The translations under genes were made by a program, and so were the position numbers. The notes below the pieces were generated by a model that saw nothing but the letters and a program-made list of their open reading frames with translations, was not told the DNA's origin and made no database searches. From Thalassovita sp. (GTDB lineage: Bacteria; Pseudomonadota; Alphaproteobacteria; Rhodobacterales; Rhodobacteraceae), in the NCBI GenBank assembly GCA_017792425.1, contig CP051233.1:2197642-2261641 (forward strand): a stretch of DNA of 64,000 nucleotides, written 5' to 3'. Positions 50,755 to 60,073 of this stretch are shown here, piece by piece (position 1 is the stretch's first letter; the number at the start of each line of letters is the position of its first letter).

Positions 50755-53372
50755 GCGGTTGCTCCTTCTTTCCGGGTGGCCCTTCTGGACCGCAGGATTT
50801 GAACATAGCCGATACCACCGACCAGCAGCAGCACCGGGAAGAAGATCAGCTCCTTGGGCAGCTGATCCTGCGGCACACGCACCAGCGTCACCTCTACCGG
50901 ATCGTCTGCATAGAAATCGAACGCGCCCAAGGTTTCAAAGAACTGCGTGCCGGGGAACGGTTCTTCCAGCTTGGTCTTGCCGTCTTCGTTCAGCGTGATC
51001 AGGCCAAGGGTTTTCAGCTTGTCCTCGCCGCTGGCGCCTTCGGGGATGTCCAGAACCAGCGTTGTTTCCTTCATGTCACCGGTGACATAGTCCGGCCCAG
51101 CCACACGCAGACGCACGATCGCGCCCGCCTCGGCTGCACCCATGGCCTGCACGATTTGCGCGGGCGGCAGTTCAGCAAAGGGCGGCTGGATGCGATCCAT
51201 GATCACGCCGGGGCGGAACAGGAAGAAGGACAGCAGGATCAACAGGATGCTTTCCACGATGTTGGAACGGTACATGAACCAGCCCATCGTGCCCGCGGTG
51301 AACACTAGGATACCGATGGTGGACACCACGAACACCAAAATGCCCTGTGCCAATGTCACGTCGATCAGCAACAGGTCCGTGTTGAAGATGAACACAAAGG
51401 GCAGCGCGATTGTCCGCAGGCTATAGAAGAACCCCTGAAACCCGGTGCGGATCGCGTCCCCGCCCGACACGGCGGCGGCGGCGAAGGACGCCAGCCCGAC
51501 CGGTGGCGTCACGTCGGCCATGATGCCGAAATAGAACACGAACAGATGAACCGCGATCAGCGGCACGATCAGGCCCGATTGCGCCCCCAGTTGCACCACG
51601 ACCCCCGCCATCAGCGAACTGACGACGATATAGTTCGCCGTGGTCGGCAGGCCCATGCCCAGGATCAGGCTGAGGATACCCACCATTACCAACATCAGGA
51701 TCAGGTTGCCGCCTGACAGAAACTCTACGAGGTCGGCCATCACCTGCCCCACGCCGGTCAGGGTCACCGTGCCCACGATCACGCCGGCCGTGGCAGTGGC
51801 CAGGCCGATCCCGATCATATTGCGCGCGCCGTCGATCATCGCCTGAACCAGGTCACCCACCCCCGCCTTGAAGGCATTGGCGGTATCGCTTTCGCCCCGG
51901 AATATTGCCTTCAGCGGCCGCTGGGTCAGCAGGATACCGAACAGCAGTGCCGAGGCCCAGAAGGCCGACAGGCCGGGCGATTTCTGTTCGATCATCAGAA
52001 AGTAGACCAGCACGATGATCGGCAGCAGGAAATAGAGACCCGCCTTGTAGATTTCACTGATCACCGGCAGCTTCACCACTTCGGCGTTGGGATCGTCAGG
52101 TTCCAGATCGGGAACCCCGGCGGCCAGTTTCAACAGCAGCACATAGGTGGCGAATGTCAGCGCGGCCAATACCCACCCCGCCCCTTCGGGCACCAGGGAC
52201 ACGATCGCACGGACCGGATATTGCACCCCATAGCACAGCGCGGCAAAGCCCACGAAGAACACCGCCATGCCCCCAACCGTGCGGCCCAGCGACACCACAC
52301 GGTCACCCAGCGTGGGCATGTTCATCTTCACCGCTTCCAGATGCACGATATAGACCAGCGCGATATAGCTGATGACGGCAGGCAGGAAGGCGTGGGTGAT
52401 GACCTCGACATAGGAAATGCCGACATATTCCACCATCAGGAAGGCGGCGGCTCCCATCACCGGCGGCATGATCTGGCCGTTGACGGAACTGGCCACCTCG
52501 ACCGCACCGGCCTTTTCGGATGACAGGCCCACGCGTTTCATCAGCGGGATGGTGAATGTGCCGGTGGTCACGACGTTGGCGATGGACGACCCGGAAATCA
52601 GGCCGGTCGCGGCAGAGCCCACCACGGCAGCCTTGGCAGGACCGCCCCGCAGGTGACCAAGCGCACCAAAGGCCATCTTGATGAAGTAGTTGCCTGCGCC
52701 CGCCTTTTCCAGCAGCGCGCCGAACAGCACGAACAGGAACACGAACTTGGTGGACACGCCCAGGGCGATGCCGAAAACGCCCTCTGACGTGATCCACATG
52801 TGGCTCATCGCTTTCTTCAGCGACGCGCCTTTCCAGCGGATGACTTCGGGCACCCAAGAGGAAGAACCAAAGAAGACATAAAACAAGAAGATCGTGGCGA
52901 TGATCGCCATCGCCGGGCCAAGCGCGCGGCGGGCAGCCTCGAACAGCAGGATCAAGCCCAGCAGGGCAATCCATTTGTCGGTATCATCCGCCAGACCGCC
53001 TGAATTGACGATCTTCTGGTAGAAAAAGAAGCCATAAAGTGCAATGAACGCGGCGACCACGGCCATCACCCAATCCTGCACCGGAACATAGTGGCGCGGG
53101 CTGGAGGCCAGAGCCGGATAGGCAAGGAAAGCCAGGAACACAGCAAAGGCCAGATGAATCTGGCGCGAGTTGTTGATCACATCCCCGGGCAGCAGCATGT
53201 TGGACACCGGTGACGCCAGCAGAACCTGGAAGGCCGACCACAAGAAGGCGACCACGGCCAACAAAAGGGCGACGTTGCCCGCCGGATTGCGGCCCCCGGC
53301 GTCAGAGGCAGCAACAAGCTCCTGCAGCTCTTCTTCGCTCAGGGCGCGTCCCTTGTTCTCTATCTTTGCCAT
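50751..53372 (-). CDS. Fused TRAP transporter permease (4TM-12TM, TAXI type) with DUF3394 C-terminal domain
   Basis: 873 residues. The small (DctQ-like) and large (DctM-like) membrane parts are joined in one chain with roughly 18 membrane segments. Landmarks are GSAATGLISGSSIANVVTTGTFTIPLM, SVNGQIMPPVMGAAAFLM and GMGLPTTANYIVVSS. After about residue 710 comes a non-transport DUF3394-like domain (LRVAGPDYVTGDMKETTL) and a last membrane helix. It imports the substrate delivered by the TAXI binding protein using an ion gradient. Start ATG 53372 follows GGGAGAGACAAGGA. Confidence 0.94.
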   Translation of the reverse strand: MAKIENKGRALSEEELQELVAASDAGGRNPAGNVALLLAVVAFLWSAFQVLLASPVSNMLLPGDVINNSRQIHLAFAVFLAFLAYPALASSPRHYVPVQDWVMAVVAAFIALYGFFFYQKIVNSGGLADDTDKWIALLGLILLFEAARRALGPAMAIIATIFLFYVFFGSSSWVPEVIRWKGASLKKAMSHMWITSEGVFGIALGVSTKFVFLFVLFGALLEKAGAGNYFIKMAFGALGHLRGGPAKAAVVGSAATGLISGSSIANVVTTGTFTIPLMKRVGLSSEKAGAVEVASSVNGQIMPPVMGAAAFLMVEYVGISYVEVITHAFLPAVISYIALVYIVHLEAVKMNMPTLGDRVVSLGRTVGGMAVFFVGFAALCYGVQYPVRAIVSLVPEGAGWVLAALTFATYVLLLKLAAGVPDLEPDDPNAEVVKLPVISEIYKAGLYFLLPIIVLVYFLMIEQKSPGLSAFWASALLFGILLTQRPLKAIFRGESDTANAFKAGVGDLVQAMIDGARNMIGIGLATATAGVIVGTVTLTGVGQVMADLVEFLSGGNLILMLVMVGILSLILGMGLPTTANYIVVSSLMAGVVVQLGAQSGLIVPLIAVHLFVFYFGIMADVTPPVGLASFAAAAVSGGDAIRTGFQGFFYSLRTIALPFVFIFNTDLLLIDVTLAQGILVFVVSTIGILVFTAGTMGWFMYRSNIVESILLILLSFFLFRPGVIMDRIQPPFAELPPAQIVQAMGAAEAGAIVRLRVAGPDYVTGDMKETTLVLDIPEGASGEDKLKTLGLITLNEDGKTKLEEPFPGTQFFETLGAFDFYADDPVEVTLVRVPQDQLPKELIFFPVLLLVGGIGYVQILRSRRATRKEGATA

Positions 53373-53495
53373 TCCTTGTCTCTCCCTCTGACGAACCCGC
53401 CCCCGCGTCAGGGCGTACGTCTGGACCCAATGAACTTTCTTCTTATCGTTGAACGGGATGCGTGGCCGGGCTGACCCGGCCACGCAAGACGCGGA

Positions 53496-54464
53496 TTACT
53501 GAATCCAGCCGCGTTCCTTGTAGTATTTCACGGCACCATCATGCAGCGGGGCCGACAGGCTGTTCTTGATCATGGCTTCTTCATTCAGAACAGCAAAAGC
53601 GGGGTGCAATGCCTTGAAATCATCGAAGTTTTCAAAAACGGCCTTAACGAAGTTATAGACAACCTCGTCAGCAACCTCGGCGCGGGTCACAACGGTTGCG
53701 CCAACCCCGAAGGTCGTGGTGTCCGCATCCGAACCGCGATACATGCCGCCGGGAATGGTGGCCGAAGCATAGTACGGGTTGTCGGCGATCAGCTTGTCGA
53801 TTTCCGGGCCGGTCACGTTCACCAAGACCGAGTCACAGGCGGTGGTGGCTTCCTGGATGGACCCCGAGGGGTGGCCGACCGTGTAGATCATCGCATCAAT
53901 CTGGTTGTCACACAGGGCGGCCGATTGTTCGGCCGGCTTCAACTCGGATGCCAAAGCGAAATCGCCGGTGGTCCAGCCCTTGGCCTCCAGGACGACATCC
54001 ATCGTACCGCGCTGACCCGACCCCGGGTTGCCGATGTTGACGCGCTTGCCCTTCAGGTCATCAAAATTCTTGATACCTGCATCGGCGCGGGCGACCACGG
54101 TAAACGGTTCGGGATGCAGCGAGAACACGGCACGCAGGTTCTCGAACTTGCCGTTCTCCTCGAACTTCGATGTGCCGTGATAGGCGTGGAACTGCCAGTC
54201 GGACTGGGCAACGCCGAATTCCAACTCTCCTTCGCGGATGGTGTTGATGTTGTAGACCGAACCGCCGGTGGATTCGACAGAGCAACGGATACCATGTTCC
54301 TTGCGGCCTTTGTTGACCAAGCGGCAGATCGCACCGCCGGCCGGGTAGTACACACCCGTCACGCCGCCGGTGCCGATGGTGATGAACTGTTCAGCCATCG
54401 CCAGCGGGGCCGCCACGATCGTTGCGGCCAGAACGGCACCGCCCAGTTTGAACTTGTTAAACAT
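53496..54464 (-). CDS. TAXI-family TRAP solute-binding protein
   Basis: 322 residues with a signal peptide cleaved near residue 24 (APLAMA). The mature protein opens QFITIGTGGVTGVYYPAGGAICRLVN, a TAXI family signature. The segments ELEFGVAQSDWQFHAYHG, KRVNIGNPGSGQRGTMD and MIYTVGHPSGSIQE follow. Several TAXI proteins bind glutamate or glutamine, but the ligand here is not proven. Ribosome site AAAGGGAGACTCTG. It is encoded between the RpiR regulator and the fused permease. Confidence 0.94.
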   Translation of the reverse strand: MFNKFKLGGAVLAATIVAAPLAMAEQFITIGTGGVTGVYYPAGGAICRLVNKGRKEHGIRCSVESTGGSVYNINTIREGELEFGVAQSDWQFHAYHGTSKFEENGKFENLRAVFSLHPEPFTVVARADAGIKNFDDLKGKRVNIGNPGSGQRGTMDVVLEAKGWTTGDFALASELKPAEQSAALCDNQIDAMIYTVGHPSGSIQEATTACDSVLVNVTGPEIDKLIADNPYYASATIPGGMYRGSDADTTTFGVGATVVTRAEVADEVVYNFVKAVFENFDDFKALHPAFAVLNEEAMIKNSLSAPLHDGAVKYYKERGWIQ

Positions 54465-54499
54465 CAGAGTCTCCCTTTTTGATGTTCACGGTTAAGGGG

Positions 54500-55366
54500 T
54501 CAATCGGACCAGAACTCTCCCAGTCCCTTGTTGCGCAGCTCTACCTCCCGGATGCGTTCGCTGGTGTCGTCGGACGAACGGGCCACGAGCATGGCAATCA
54601 GCGTTTCCATCAGCACCAGCGTCGCCGCATAAGACGAAAAGAACTGCGGGCTGTCGGACGGAATGATAAAGTTGATATCCGCGTGTTTCAGCGCGGGGCA
54701 GGAATGATCGTCGGTGATGACGATGGTCGTCGCGCCTTCCTTGCGGGCGATTTCCGCGGCCAGGATGGCGCGTTTGGCGTAGGGTGTCTTGGTGACGACC
54801 AGCAGCACGTCGCCCTTGCCGATAGAGGCCAGTGCAGACCCCAGCGACGCCCCCATACGTCCGGCCAGCGTCCAGTTGGTGCTGAAATAATTGGCCAGGT
54901 ACGACATGTATTCCACGATCCCGGTGGACCCGAACGCCCCGAAAAGGATCACGTTGCGCGCGCCTTGCAGCGCCTCTACAGCCTGATCCAGCTTGGCCGA
55001 GGTTTCCAGTTCACGCAATTGCGCGATGTTGGAAATGCACGCCGCCATCTGGCGTTCAAGGATCGAAGTGATTGACTGGTCGGACGAACGAAGCATGCCC
55101 GCCTTTTCCGAAAAGGTCTTGGCGCGGCGGCCCACGTTCTTGCGGCACAGCTCGCGCAGGTCTTCGTAGCTGTCAAAATCCAGCGCGCGCGCCAGTCGGG
55201 AATAGGTGGCCGGGGAAACGCCGCTGGACGTGGAAACTGCGCGCAGGGAACGTGTTGCGACATCAATGGGATGCAGCGCAACATAATCGGCAGCCTCTCG
55301 CAGCTTGGCGCTGAGATCGCTATAGCTACGCGCGATGACATCTTCGATCGACATCTGAGCAGACAC
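54500..55366 (-). CDS. RpiR/MurR-family transcriptional regulator (HTH plus SIS domain)
   Basis: 288 residues. GTG 55366 is taken as start because GGGAGGAAGGC is ideally placed; an in-frame ATG is four codons on. The HTH (about 5-80) has VATRSLRAVSTSSGVSPATYSRLARALDFDSYEDLR. A SIS domain (about 125-260) has NVILFGAFGSTGIVEYMSYLA and DDHSCPALKHAD. Such proteins sense a small metabolite. It heads the TRAP/Usp/GDH run and diverges from the BKACE-aminotransferase pair, with GAAAC/GTTTC inverted repeats between. Confidence 0.9.
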   Translation of the reverse strand: MSAQMSIEDVIARSYSDLSAKLREAADYVALHPIDVATRSLRAVSTSSGVSPATYSRLARALDFDSYEDLRELCRKNVGRRAKTFSEKAGMLRSSDQSITSILERQMAACISNIAQLRELETSAKLDQAVEALQGARNVILFGAFGSTGIVEYMSYLANYFSTNWTLAGRMGASLGSALASIGKGDVLLVVTKTPYAKRAILAAEIARKEGATTIVITDDHSCPALKHADINFIIPSDSPQFFSSYAATLVLMETLIAMLVARSSDDTSERIREVELRNKGLGEFWSD

Positions 55367-55421
55367 GCCTTCCTCCCGGTCGGCACCTATTTCTCATTTG
55401 TTTTATTTCTTGTCAACACAG

Positions 55422-55546
55422 GAAACATATGTTTCATATATTCGGAATTGGAAGCCCCGATTGGCCGCGACTCATCCTTCTGCCAGCCTAGCACACAAGT
55501 TTCCGAAACGCTTGTTGCAGCGCCGCATATGAAAGGAAACGGTTTC
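55422..55546. promoter_or_regulatory. Three GAAAC/GTTTC inverted repeats in the RpiR-BKACE divergent spacer
   Basis: GAAACATATGTTTC (55422-55435) is a perfect 14-bp palindrome. GTTTC-C-GAAAC (55499-55509) and GAAAC-G-GTTTC (55536-55546) are further inverted repeats of the same pentamer. All lie in the 219-bp gap between the divergent genes and are candidate RpiR operators. Confidence 0.65.
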
Positions 55547-55585
55547 ATCAATGACGGGTTTTCGTTTTATTGCAATGGTATAGCC

Positions 55586-56359
55586 ATGACACCACTGAAA
55601 ATCACGGTTGCGCCGAACGGGGCGCGGCGCGGAAAGTCCGACCATCCTGAAATACCTGTTTCACGAGCCGAGATCATTGAAACAGCTGTTGCGTGTCATG
55701 CCGCCGGTGCCGCCGAGCTGCATTTGCACATCCGCGACACGGCGGGAAAGCACAGTCTCGATTCGACAGAATACCGGGAAACCATGACCGAACTGGCGCG
55801 CACGGTGCCAGACATGGCGGTGCAGGTTACCACGGAATCCGCAGGAATCTTCGCGGTCCCGGACCAGTTCGCCTGCCTCAGGGGCGTCCGCCCCGCCGCG
55901 GCCAGTGTCTCTGTCCGCGAAATTGCCCGCGCCCCGGAACTGGCACCGCAGGTCTATGCCTTTGCGGCGGACAATGGCATCAAGGTGCAGCACATCCTGT
56001 ATGAACAGGCCGATCTGGATCAGTTGAAAGCCTGGCTGGCGGACGGCACGGTGCCGGACGACATGCGCGCAGTGATCCTGGTGCTGGGCAAATATGCGCC
56101 GCCACAGAACGCCCAACCCGATGACCTGGCCCCTTTCGTCAATGCCTTGGGTGGTGCCTTCCCCGACTGGACGGTTTGCGCCTTCGGGCATCAGGAACAC
56201 GCCGTCCTGACCGAAGCGATCCGGCTGGGTGGCCATGTCCGCGTCGGGTTTGAAAACAACATCTGCCGTCCTGACGGAACCCCCGCCAAGGACAACGCCG
56301 AAAACGTCGCCCGCATCGCCGCCGCCGCGCGCGCAATGGGCCGTCCGATCCAGAACTGA
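55586..56359 (+). CDS. BKACE family (DUF849) beta-keto acid cleavage enzyme
   Basis: 257 residues, a little short for the family. It opens LKITVAPNGARRGKSDHPEIPVS, and the zinc-binding pair HLHIRD is near residues 47-52. VQVTTES, VRVGFENN and the end NVARIAAAARAMGRP match the TIM-barrel family. BKACE enzymes cleave a beta-keto acid with acetyl-CoA to acetoacetate and a new acyl-CoA. ATG 55586 fits the family N-terminus, although no good ribosome site precedes it. It is 10 bp before the aminotransferase gene. Confidence 0.88.
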   Translation: MTPLKITVAPNGARRGKSDHPEIPVSRAEIIETAVACHAAGAAELHLHIRDTAGKHSLDSTEYRETMTELARTVPDMAVQVTTESAGIFAVPDQFACLRGVRPAAASVSVREIARAPELAPQVYAFAADNGIKVQHILYEQADLDQLKAWLADGTVPDDMRAVILVLGKYAPPQNAQPDDLAPFVNALGGAFPDWTVCAFGHQEHAVLTEAIRLGGHVRVGFENNICRPDGTPAKDNAENVARIAAAARAMGRPIQN

Positions 56360-56369
56360 GAGACCTGCC

Positions 56370-57695
56370 ATGTCCCACGTTTTCCCCCGCCACACCAAGG
56401 CCAAGTTGCCCACCGCCGTAAAGGGCGACGGTTGCTACCTGATTGACAGCACCGGCAAGCGGTATTTCGACGGGTCGGGCGGCGCCGCGGTATCCTGCCT
56501 GGGGCATTCCGACGCCGAAGTGACCGAAGCGATCAAGGCCCAGGTGGACAAGCTCGCCTTTGCCCACACCGGTTTTTTCACATCCGACCCGGCAGAAGCC
56601 TTGGCCGACTTGTTGATCGCAAACGCCCCTGCCGGTCTGGACCGGGTCTATTTCGTATCGGGCGGATCCGAGGCGACAGAGGCCGCGCTGAAACTGGCGC
56701 GTCAGTATTTCCTGGAAATCGGCCAGCCACAGCGCCGCCACGTCATCGCCCGCCGGCAAAGCTATCATGGCAACACGCTGGGGGTTTTGGCGGTTGGTGG
56801 TAACGAATGGCGGCGGGCGCAGTTCGCGCCGCTGCTGATGGATGTAACGCATATTTCGCCCTGCTACGAATACCGTGACCGCCACGCGGACGAAACCGCC
56901 CATGACTATGGCCAGCGAATCGCGAACGAGCTGGAAGCGCAAATCCAGCGCCTTGGCCCCGACAGCGTGATGGCCTTCGTCGCCGAACCCGTGGTCGGCG
57001 CAACCGCCGGGGCGCTGCCGCCGGTCGAAGGGTATTTCAAGAGAATCCGTGAGATTTGCGATACTTACGGTGTATTGTTGATCCTGGACGAGGTCATGTG
57101 CGGCATGGGCCGGACCGGCACGCTATTCGCCTGTGAACAGGACGGCGTAGCCCCCGACATCACCGCTATCGCCAAGGGCTTGGGCGGCGGGTATCAACCC
57201 TTGGGGGCGATGCTGTGCTCCGGCCAGATCTATGACGCGATTGAAAACGGTTCCGGTTTTTTCCAGCACGGCCACACCTACATCGGCCACCCTGTCGCCA
57301 CGGCGGCAGGGCTGGCGGTGCTGACCCGACTGACCCGCGACGGGCTGGCGGCACGGTCCATGCAGATGGGGCAGAAACTGGACTCCGCGCTGCATGACGC
57401 CTTTGGCCAGCACCCCAATATTGGCGATATCCGTGGCCGTGGCCTGTTCCGCGGGCTGGAAATCGTTGCGGACCGCGCAACCAAGGCCCCATTCGATCCC
57501 GCCAAGGGCATCAACAAAGCCGTGAAGAAAGCCGCGTTCGAGGCAGGCCTGATCTGCTATCCGATGGGTGGCACGATCGACGGGGTGCGCGGAGACCACG
57601 TGCTGCTGGCCCCGCCCTTCATCCTGACAGACGATCACATCGGGGAAATCGTGGACAAACTGGGAACCGCTTTCCGGCAAGTTCTGGGACAGTAA
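56370..57695 (+). CDS. Class III pyridoxal-phosphate aminotransferase (omega-amino acid type)
   Basis: 441 residues. The PLP lysine is Lys 269 in AIAKGLGGGYQPLGA; LILDEVMCGMGRTG and FVSGGSEATEAALKLARQY are the other family blocks. It moves the amino group of an omega- or beta-amino compound to a keto acid. Beside a BKACE enzyme it could supply a beta-keto acid by deaminating a beta-amino acid (inference). GAGAGACCTGCC precedes the ATG. Confidence 0.9.
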   Translation: MSHVFPRHTKAKLPTAVKGDGCYLIDSTGKRYFDGSGGAAVSCLGHSDAEVTEAIKAQVDKLAFAHTGFFTSDPAEALADLLIANAPAGLDRVYFVSGGSEATEAALKLARQYFLEIGQPQRRHVIARRQSYHGNTLGVLAVGGNEWRRAQFAPLLMDVTHISPCYEYRDRHADETAHDYGQRIANELEAQIQRLGPDSVMAFVAEPVVGATAGALPPVEGYFKRIREICDTYGVLLILDEVMCGMGRTGTLFACEQDGVAPDITAIAKGLGGGYQPLGAMLCSGQIYDAIENGSGFFQHGHTYIGHPVATAAGLAVLTRLTRDGLAARSMQMGQKLDSALHDAFGQHPNIGDIRGRGLFRGLEIVADRATKAPFDPAKGINKAVKKAAFEAGLICYPMGGTIDGVRGDHVLLAPPFILTDDHIGEIVDKLGTAFRQVLGQ

Positions 57696-57701
57696 TAAAA
57701 A

Positions 57702-57728
57702 GGCCGCGTTCCCTTCAGGGGCGCGGCC
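57702..57728. terminator. Bidirectional terminator between aminotransferase and RNA helicase genes
   Basis: GGCCGCG and CGCGGCC arms with an inner CCC/GGG pairing lie in the 41-bp gap between convergent genes. The plus side ends in TTTG and the minus side in TTTTT. Confidence 0.88.
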
Positions 57729-57736
57729 TTTGCCTG

Positions 57737-59899
57737 TCAGCGTTTCGGTGTTCGGGGCTTGGTGCCCCCTTTGGCCGGGGGCTTGCCGCCGGGTTTGCCC
57801 CCCGGCTTTCCGGTGCCGCCGGGCTTTGCCCCCTTGGCACAGGGTTTACCATCCTGCGGACGCCCCTTGGGCGCGCCGCGCGGTTTGTCGAACCCACCCT
57901 TGCCGCCATCCGAGCGGGGGCGGCGTGGCACGGCCTCGCCTCCCTTGGCGCTGCGCACTGGGCGCGGTTTGTGTTCAGCCTCCGCTTCGCCGCGGGCGTC
58001 CGGTTTGCGCATCGGGCGCGGCTTAGCCCGCAGGGATTTCGACGGATCATCCGCGTTGAAGGCAGGTTTCGCCCGCGCGGGTTTCACAGGTTTGTCACCG
58101 ACAGCCTTGACCGGCCGCGGCTTTCTGGTTTCCGCCCCGTTGCCTGCGTCGCGCGGTGTTGGGCGCGGTTTGCCTTCTACCCGTTCCGGGTAGTCCTTGC
58201 GTGGCTTCGGACGGTCCTCGTTCCGGGGCGCCGGGGTCCGGTCGGGGCGGTCCCCCTTACGGTGCGGCTTGGGCCGGTCAAAGCGGGGTTTCTGCGGCCC
58301 GCGACGCGGTTCTTCCGGCGGTTCAGCATCCATGACCAGCGCCCGGATGCCTTCGTCCACTTGCCCGTCCGGCCCAATCTGGTTCATGAACCCAGCAAGC
58401 GCGTCCTGCGACAGTTCCACATAGCTTTCGGTCTCACCAACCCGGATCTTGCCGATACTTGCCTTTTCAAGGTTTCCCGCGCGGCACAGCATGGGCAACA
58501 GCCAGCGCGGTTCGGCGTTGCGATCCCGCCCCACGGACAGCGACACCCAGACAGACGGGCCAAAGTCGCGGCGTGGTTCGCGGGCTTCACGTTGGGGGGC
58601 AGCCACAACGGCGTTCAGTTCCTCGGGTGCGGACAGGCGGGTGCGGTACAGCCGCAGGCAAGCCGTTGCAATCTGATCCGGCGTATATTGCGCCTGCAGT
58701 TTGGCTGCGAATTCCGCCTCATCGGCTTCGGGTGCGTCGTGCCATGCGGGATCGGCCAGCAGGCGCTCTTCATCCTTGGCGCGGATATCCTCGGGGCTGG
58801 GGGCGAAATTCCACGCCGCCTCGATCTTGGCCCATTTCAAAAGGCGACCGGCCTTTTTCGCGGCCTTGTCCGGCACGATCAGCGCGGAAATCCCCTTGCG
58901 CCCTGCCCGCCCGGTCCGGCCAGACCGGTGCAGCAGGGTTTCCGTATTGGTGGGCAGGTCGGCATGTACAACCAGTTCCAGGTTCGGCAGGTCAATGCCG
59001 CGCGCGGCCACATCTGTGGCCACACAGACCCGCGCCCGGCCATCGCGCAGCGCCTGCAGCGCATGGCTACGCTCATCCTGGCTCAGTTCACCTGACAGGC
59101 TGACCACCAGGAACCCACGGTTGGCGAACCGCGCAGCAAGGCGCGCAACGGCAGCGCGGGTATTGGCAAAGACGATGGCGGTTTGCGCATCGTGAAACCG
59201 CAGCAGGTTAATGATCGCATGTTCCACGTCCTGTGCGGACACCTGCACCGCCTGGTATTCGATATCGGCGTGTTGCTGGCCCTTGGTCAGGGTGGTCACG
59301 CGTTCCGCATCGCGCTGATAGCTTTTCGCCAGTTCCGCGATCGAGGGCGGCACCGTGGCCGAGAACAACAGGGTGCGGCGGTCTGCGGGGGCTTCGGCCA
59401 GCATGAATTCCAGATCCTCGCGGAAGCCAAGATCCAGCATTTCATCTGCCTCGTCCAGCACGATGGCGCGGATGTCGGCCAGGTCCAGCGCGCCACGGGT
59501 GATGTGATCGCGCAGACGCCCCGGCGTCCCCACCACGATATGCGCCCCGCGTTCCAGCGCCCGGCGTTCGTTTCGTGCATCCATCCCCCCGATGCAGGAA
59601 ACGATCCGCGCGCCCGTCCGGGCATAGAGCCAGCCCAGTTCCTGAGTCACCTGCATCGCCAGTTCCCGCGTCGGCGCGACGATCAGGGCCAGCGGGGCCG
59701 CGGCGGGGGTGAAATGCGTCTCATCGCCCAACAGAGTCCCGGCGATGGCCAGACCGAACCCCACGGTTTTGCCTGAACCGGTCTGGGCGGACACCAGCAG
59801 GTCCGATTGGGCCAGTTCGGGCGCGGTGACGGCCTGTTGCACGTCGGTAAGGGTGGTATACCCGCGCTCAGCGAGGGCTTCGGACAGGGGCGTGATCAT
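57737..59899 (-). CDS. DEAD-box RNA helicase with DbpA-like RNA-binding domain and long basic tail
   Basis: 720 residues. Motif I AQTGSGKT is at 38-45; PTRELA, LDEADEML, SAT and HRSGRTGRAGRKG complete the helicase core. A DbpA/CsdA-type RNA-binding domain (about 455-525) follows (VSLSVGRDRNAEPRWLLPMLCRAG). Residues about 530-720 are Lys/Arg/Pro/Gly-rich with no fold. Such helicases act in ribosome assembly or cold adaptation. The convergent gene shares its terminator. Confidence 0.94.
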   Translation of the reverse strand: MITPLSEALAERGYTTLTDVQQAVTAPELAQSDLLVSAQTGSGKTVGFGLAIAGTLLGDETHFTPAAAPLALIVAPTRELAMQVTQELGWLYARTGARIVSCIGGMDARNERRALERGAHIVVGTPGRLRDHITRGALDLADIRAIVLDEADEMLDLGFREDLEFMLAEAPADRRTLLFSATVPPSIAELAKSYQRDAERVTTLTKGQQHADIEYQAVQVSAQDVEHAIINLLRFHDAQTAIVFANTRAAVARLAARFANRGFLVVSLSGELSQDERSHALQALRDGRARVCVATDVAARGIDLPNLELVVHADLPTNTETLLHRSGRTGRAGRKGISALIVPDKAAKKAGRLLKWAKIEAAWNFAPSPEDIRAKDEERLLADPAWHDAPEADEAEFAAKLQAQYTPDQIATACLRLYRTRLSAPEELNAVVAAPQREAREPRRDFGPSVWVSLSVGRDRNAEPRWLLPMLCRAGNLEKASIGKIRVGETESYVELSQDALAGFMNQIGPDGQVDEGIRALVMDAEPPEEPRRGPQKPRFDRPKPHRKGDRPDRTPAPRNEDRPKPRKDYPERVEGKPRPTPRDAGNGAETRKPRPVKAVGDKPVKPARAKPAFNADDPSKSLRAKPRPMRKPDARGEAEAEHKPRPVRSAKGGEAVPRRPRSDGGKGGFDKPRGAPKGRPQDGKPCAKGAKPGGTGKPGGKPGGKPPAKGGTKPRTPKR

Positions 59900-60031
59900 C
59901 AGGGGAAGGTATCCATAGAGGCGCGACAGGGGTCACGGAAAGCGCCCTTCTACCTGACCGCCCCGCCCCTGTCCATCGAATTAGACGCCACAGGTCATCA
60001 TTGCCCTGCGTCTTTTCGATGCAAAACGGAA

Positions 60032-60055
60032 AAGGGCGGCCCTGGGGCCGCCCTT
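60032..60055 (-). terminator. Intrinsic terminator of the giant adhesin gene
   Basis: On the minus strand AAGGGCGGCC and GGCCGCCCTT form a perfect 10-bp stem with a 4-nt loop, ending in TTTT. It lies 18 bp after the adhesin stop. Confidence 0.88.
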
Positions 60056-60073
60056 GGTGTTCCGTCGCCTGGA

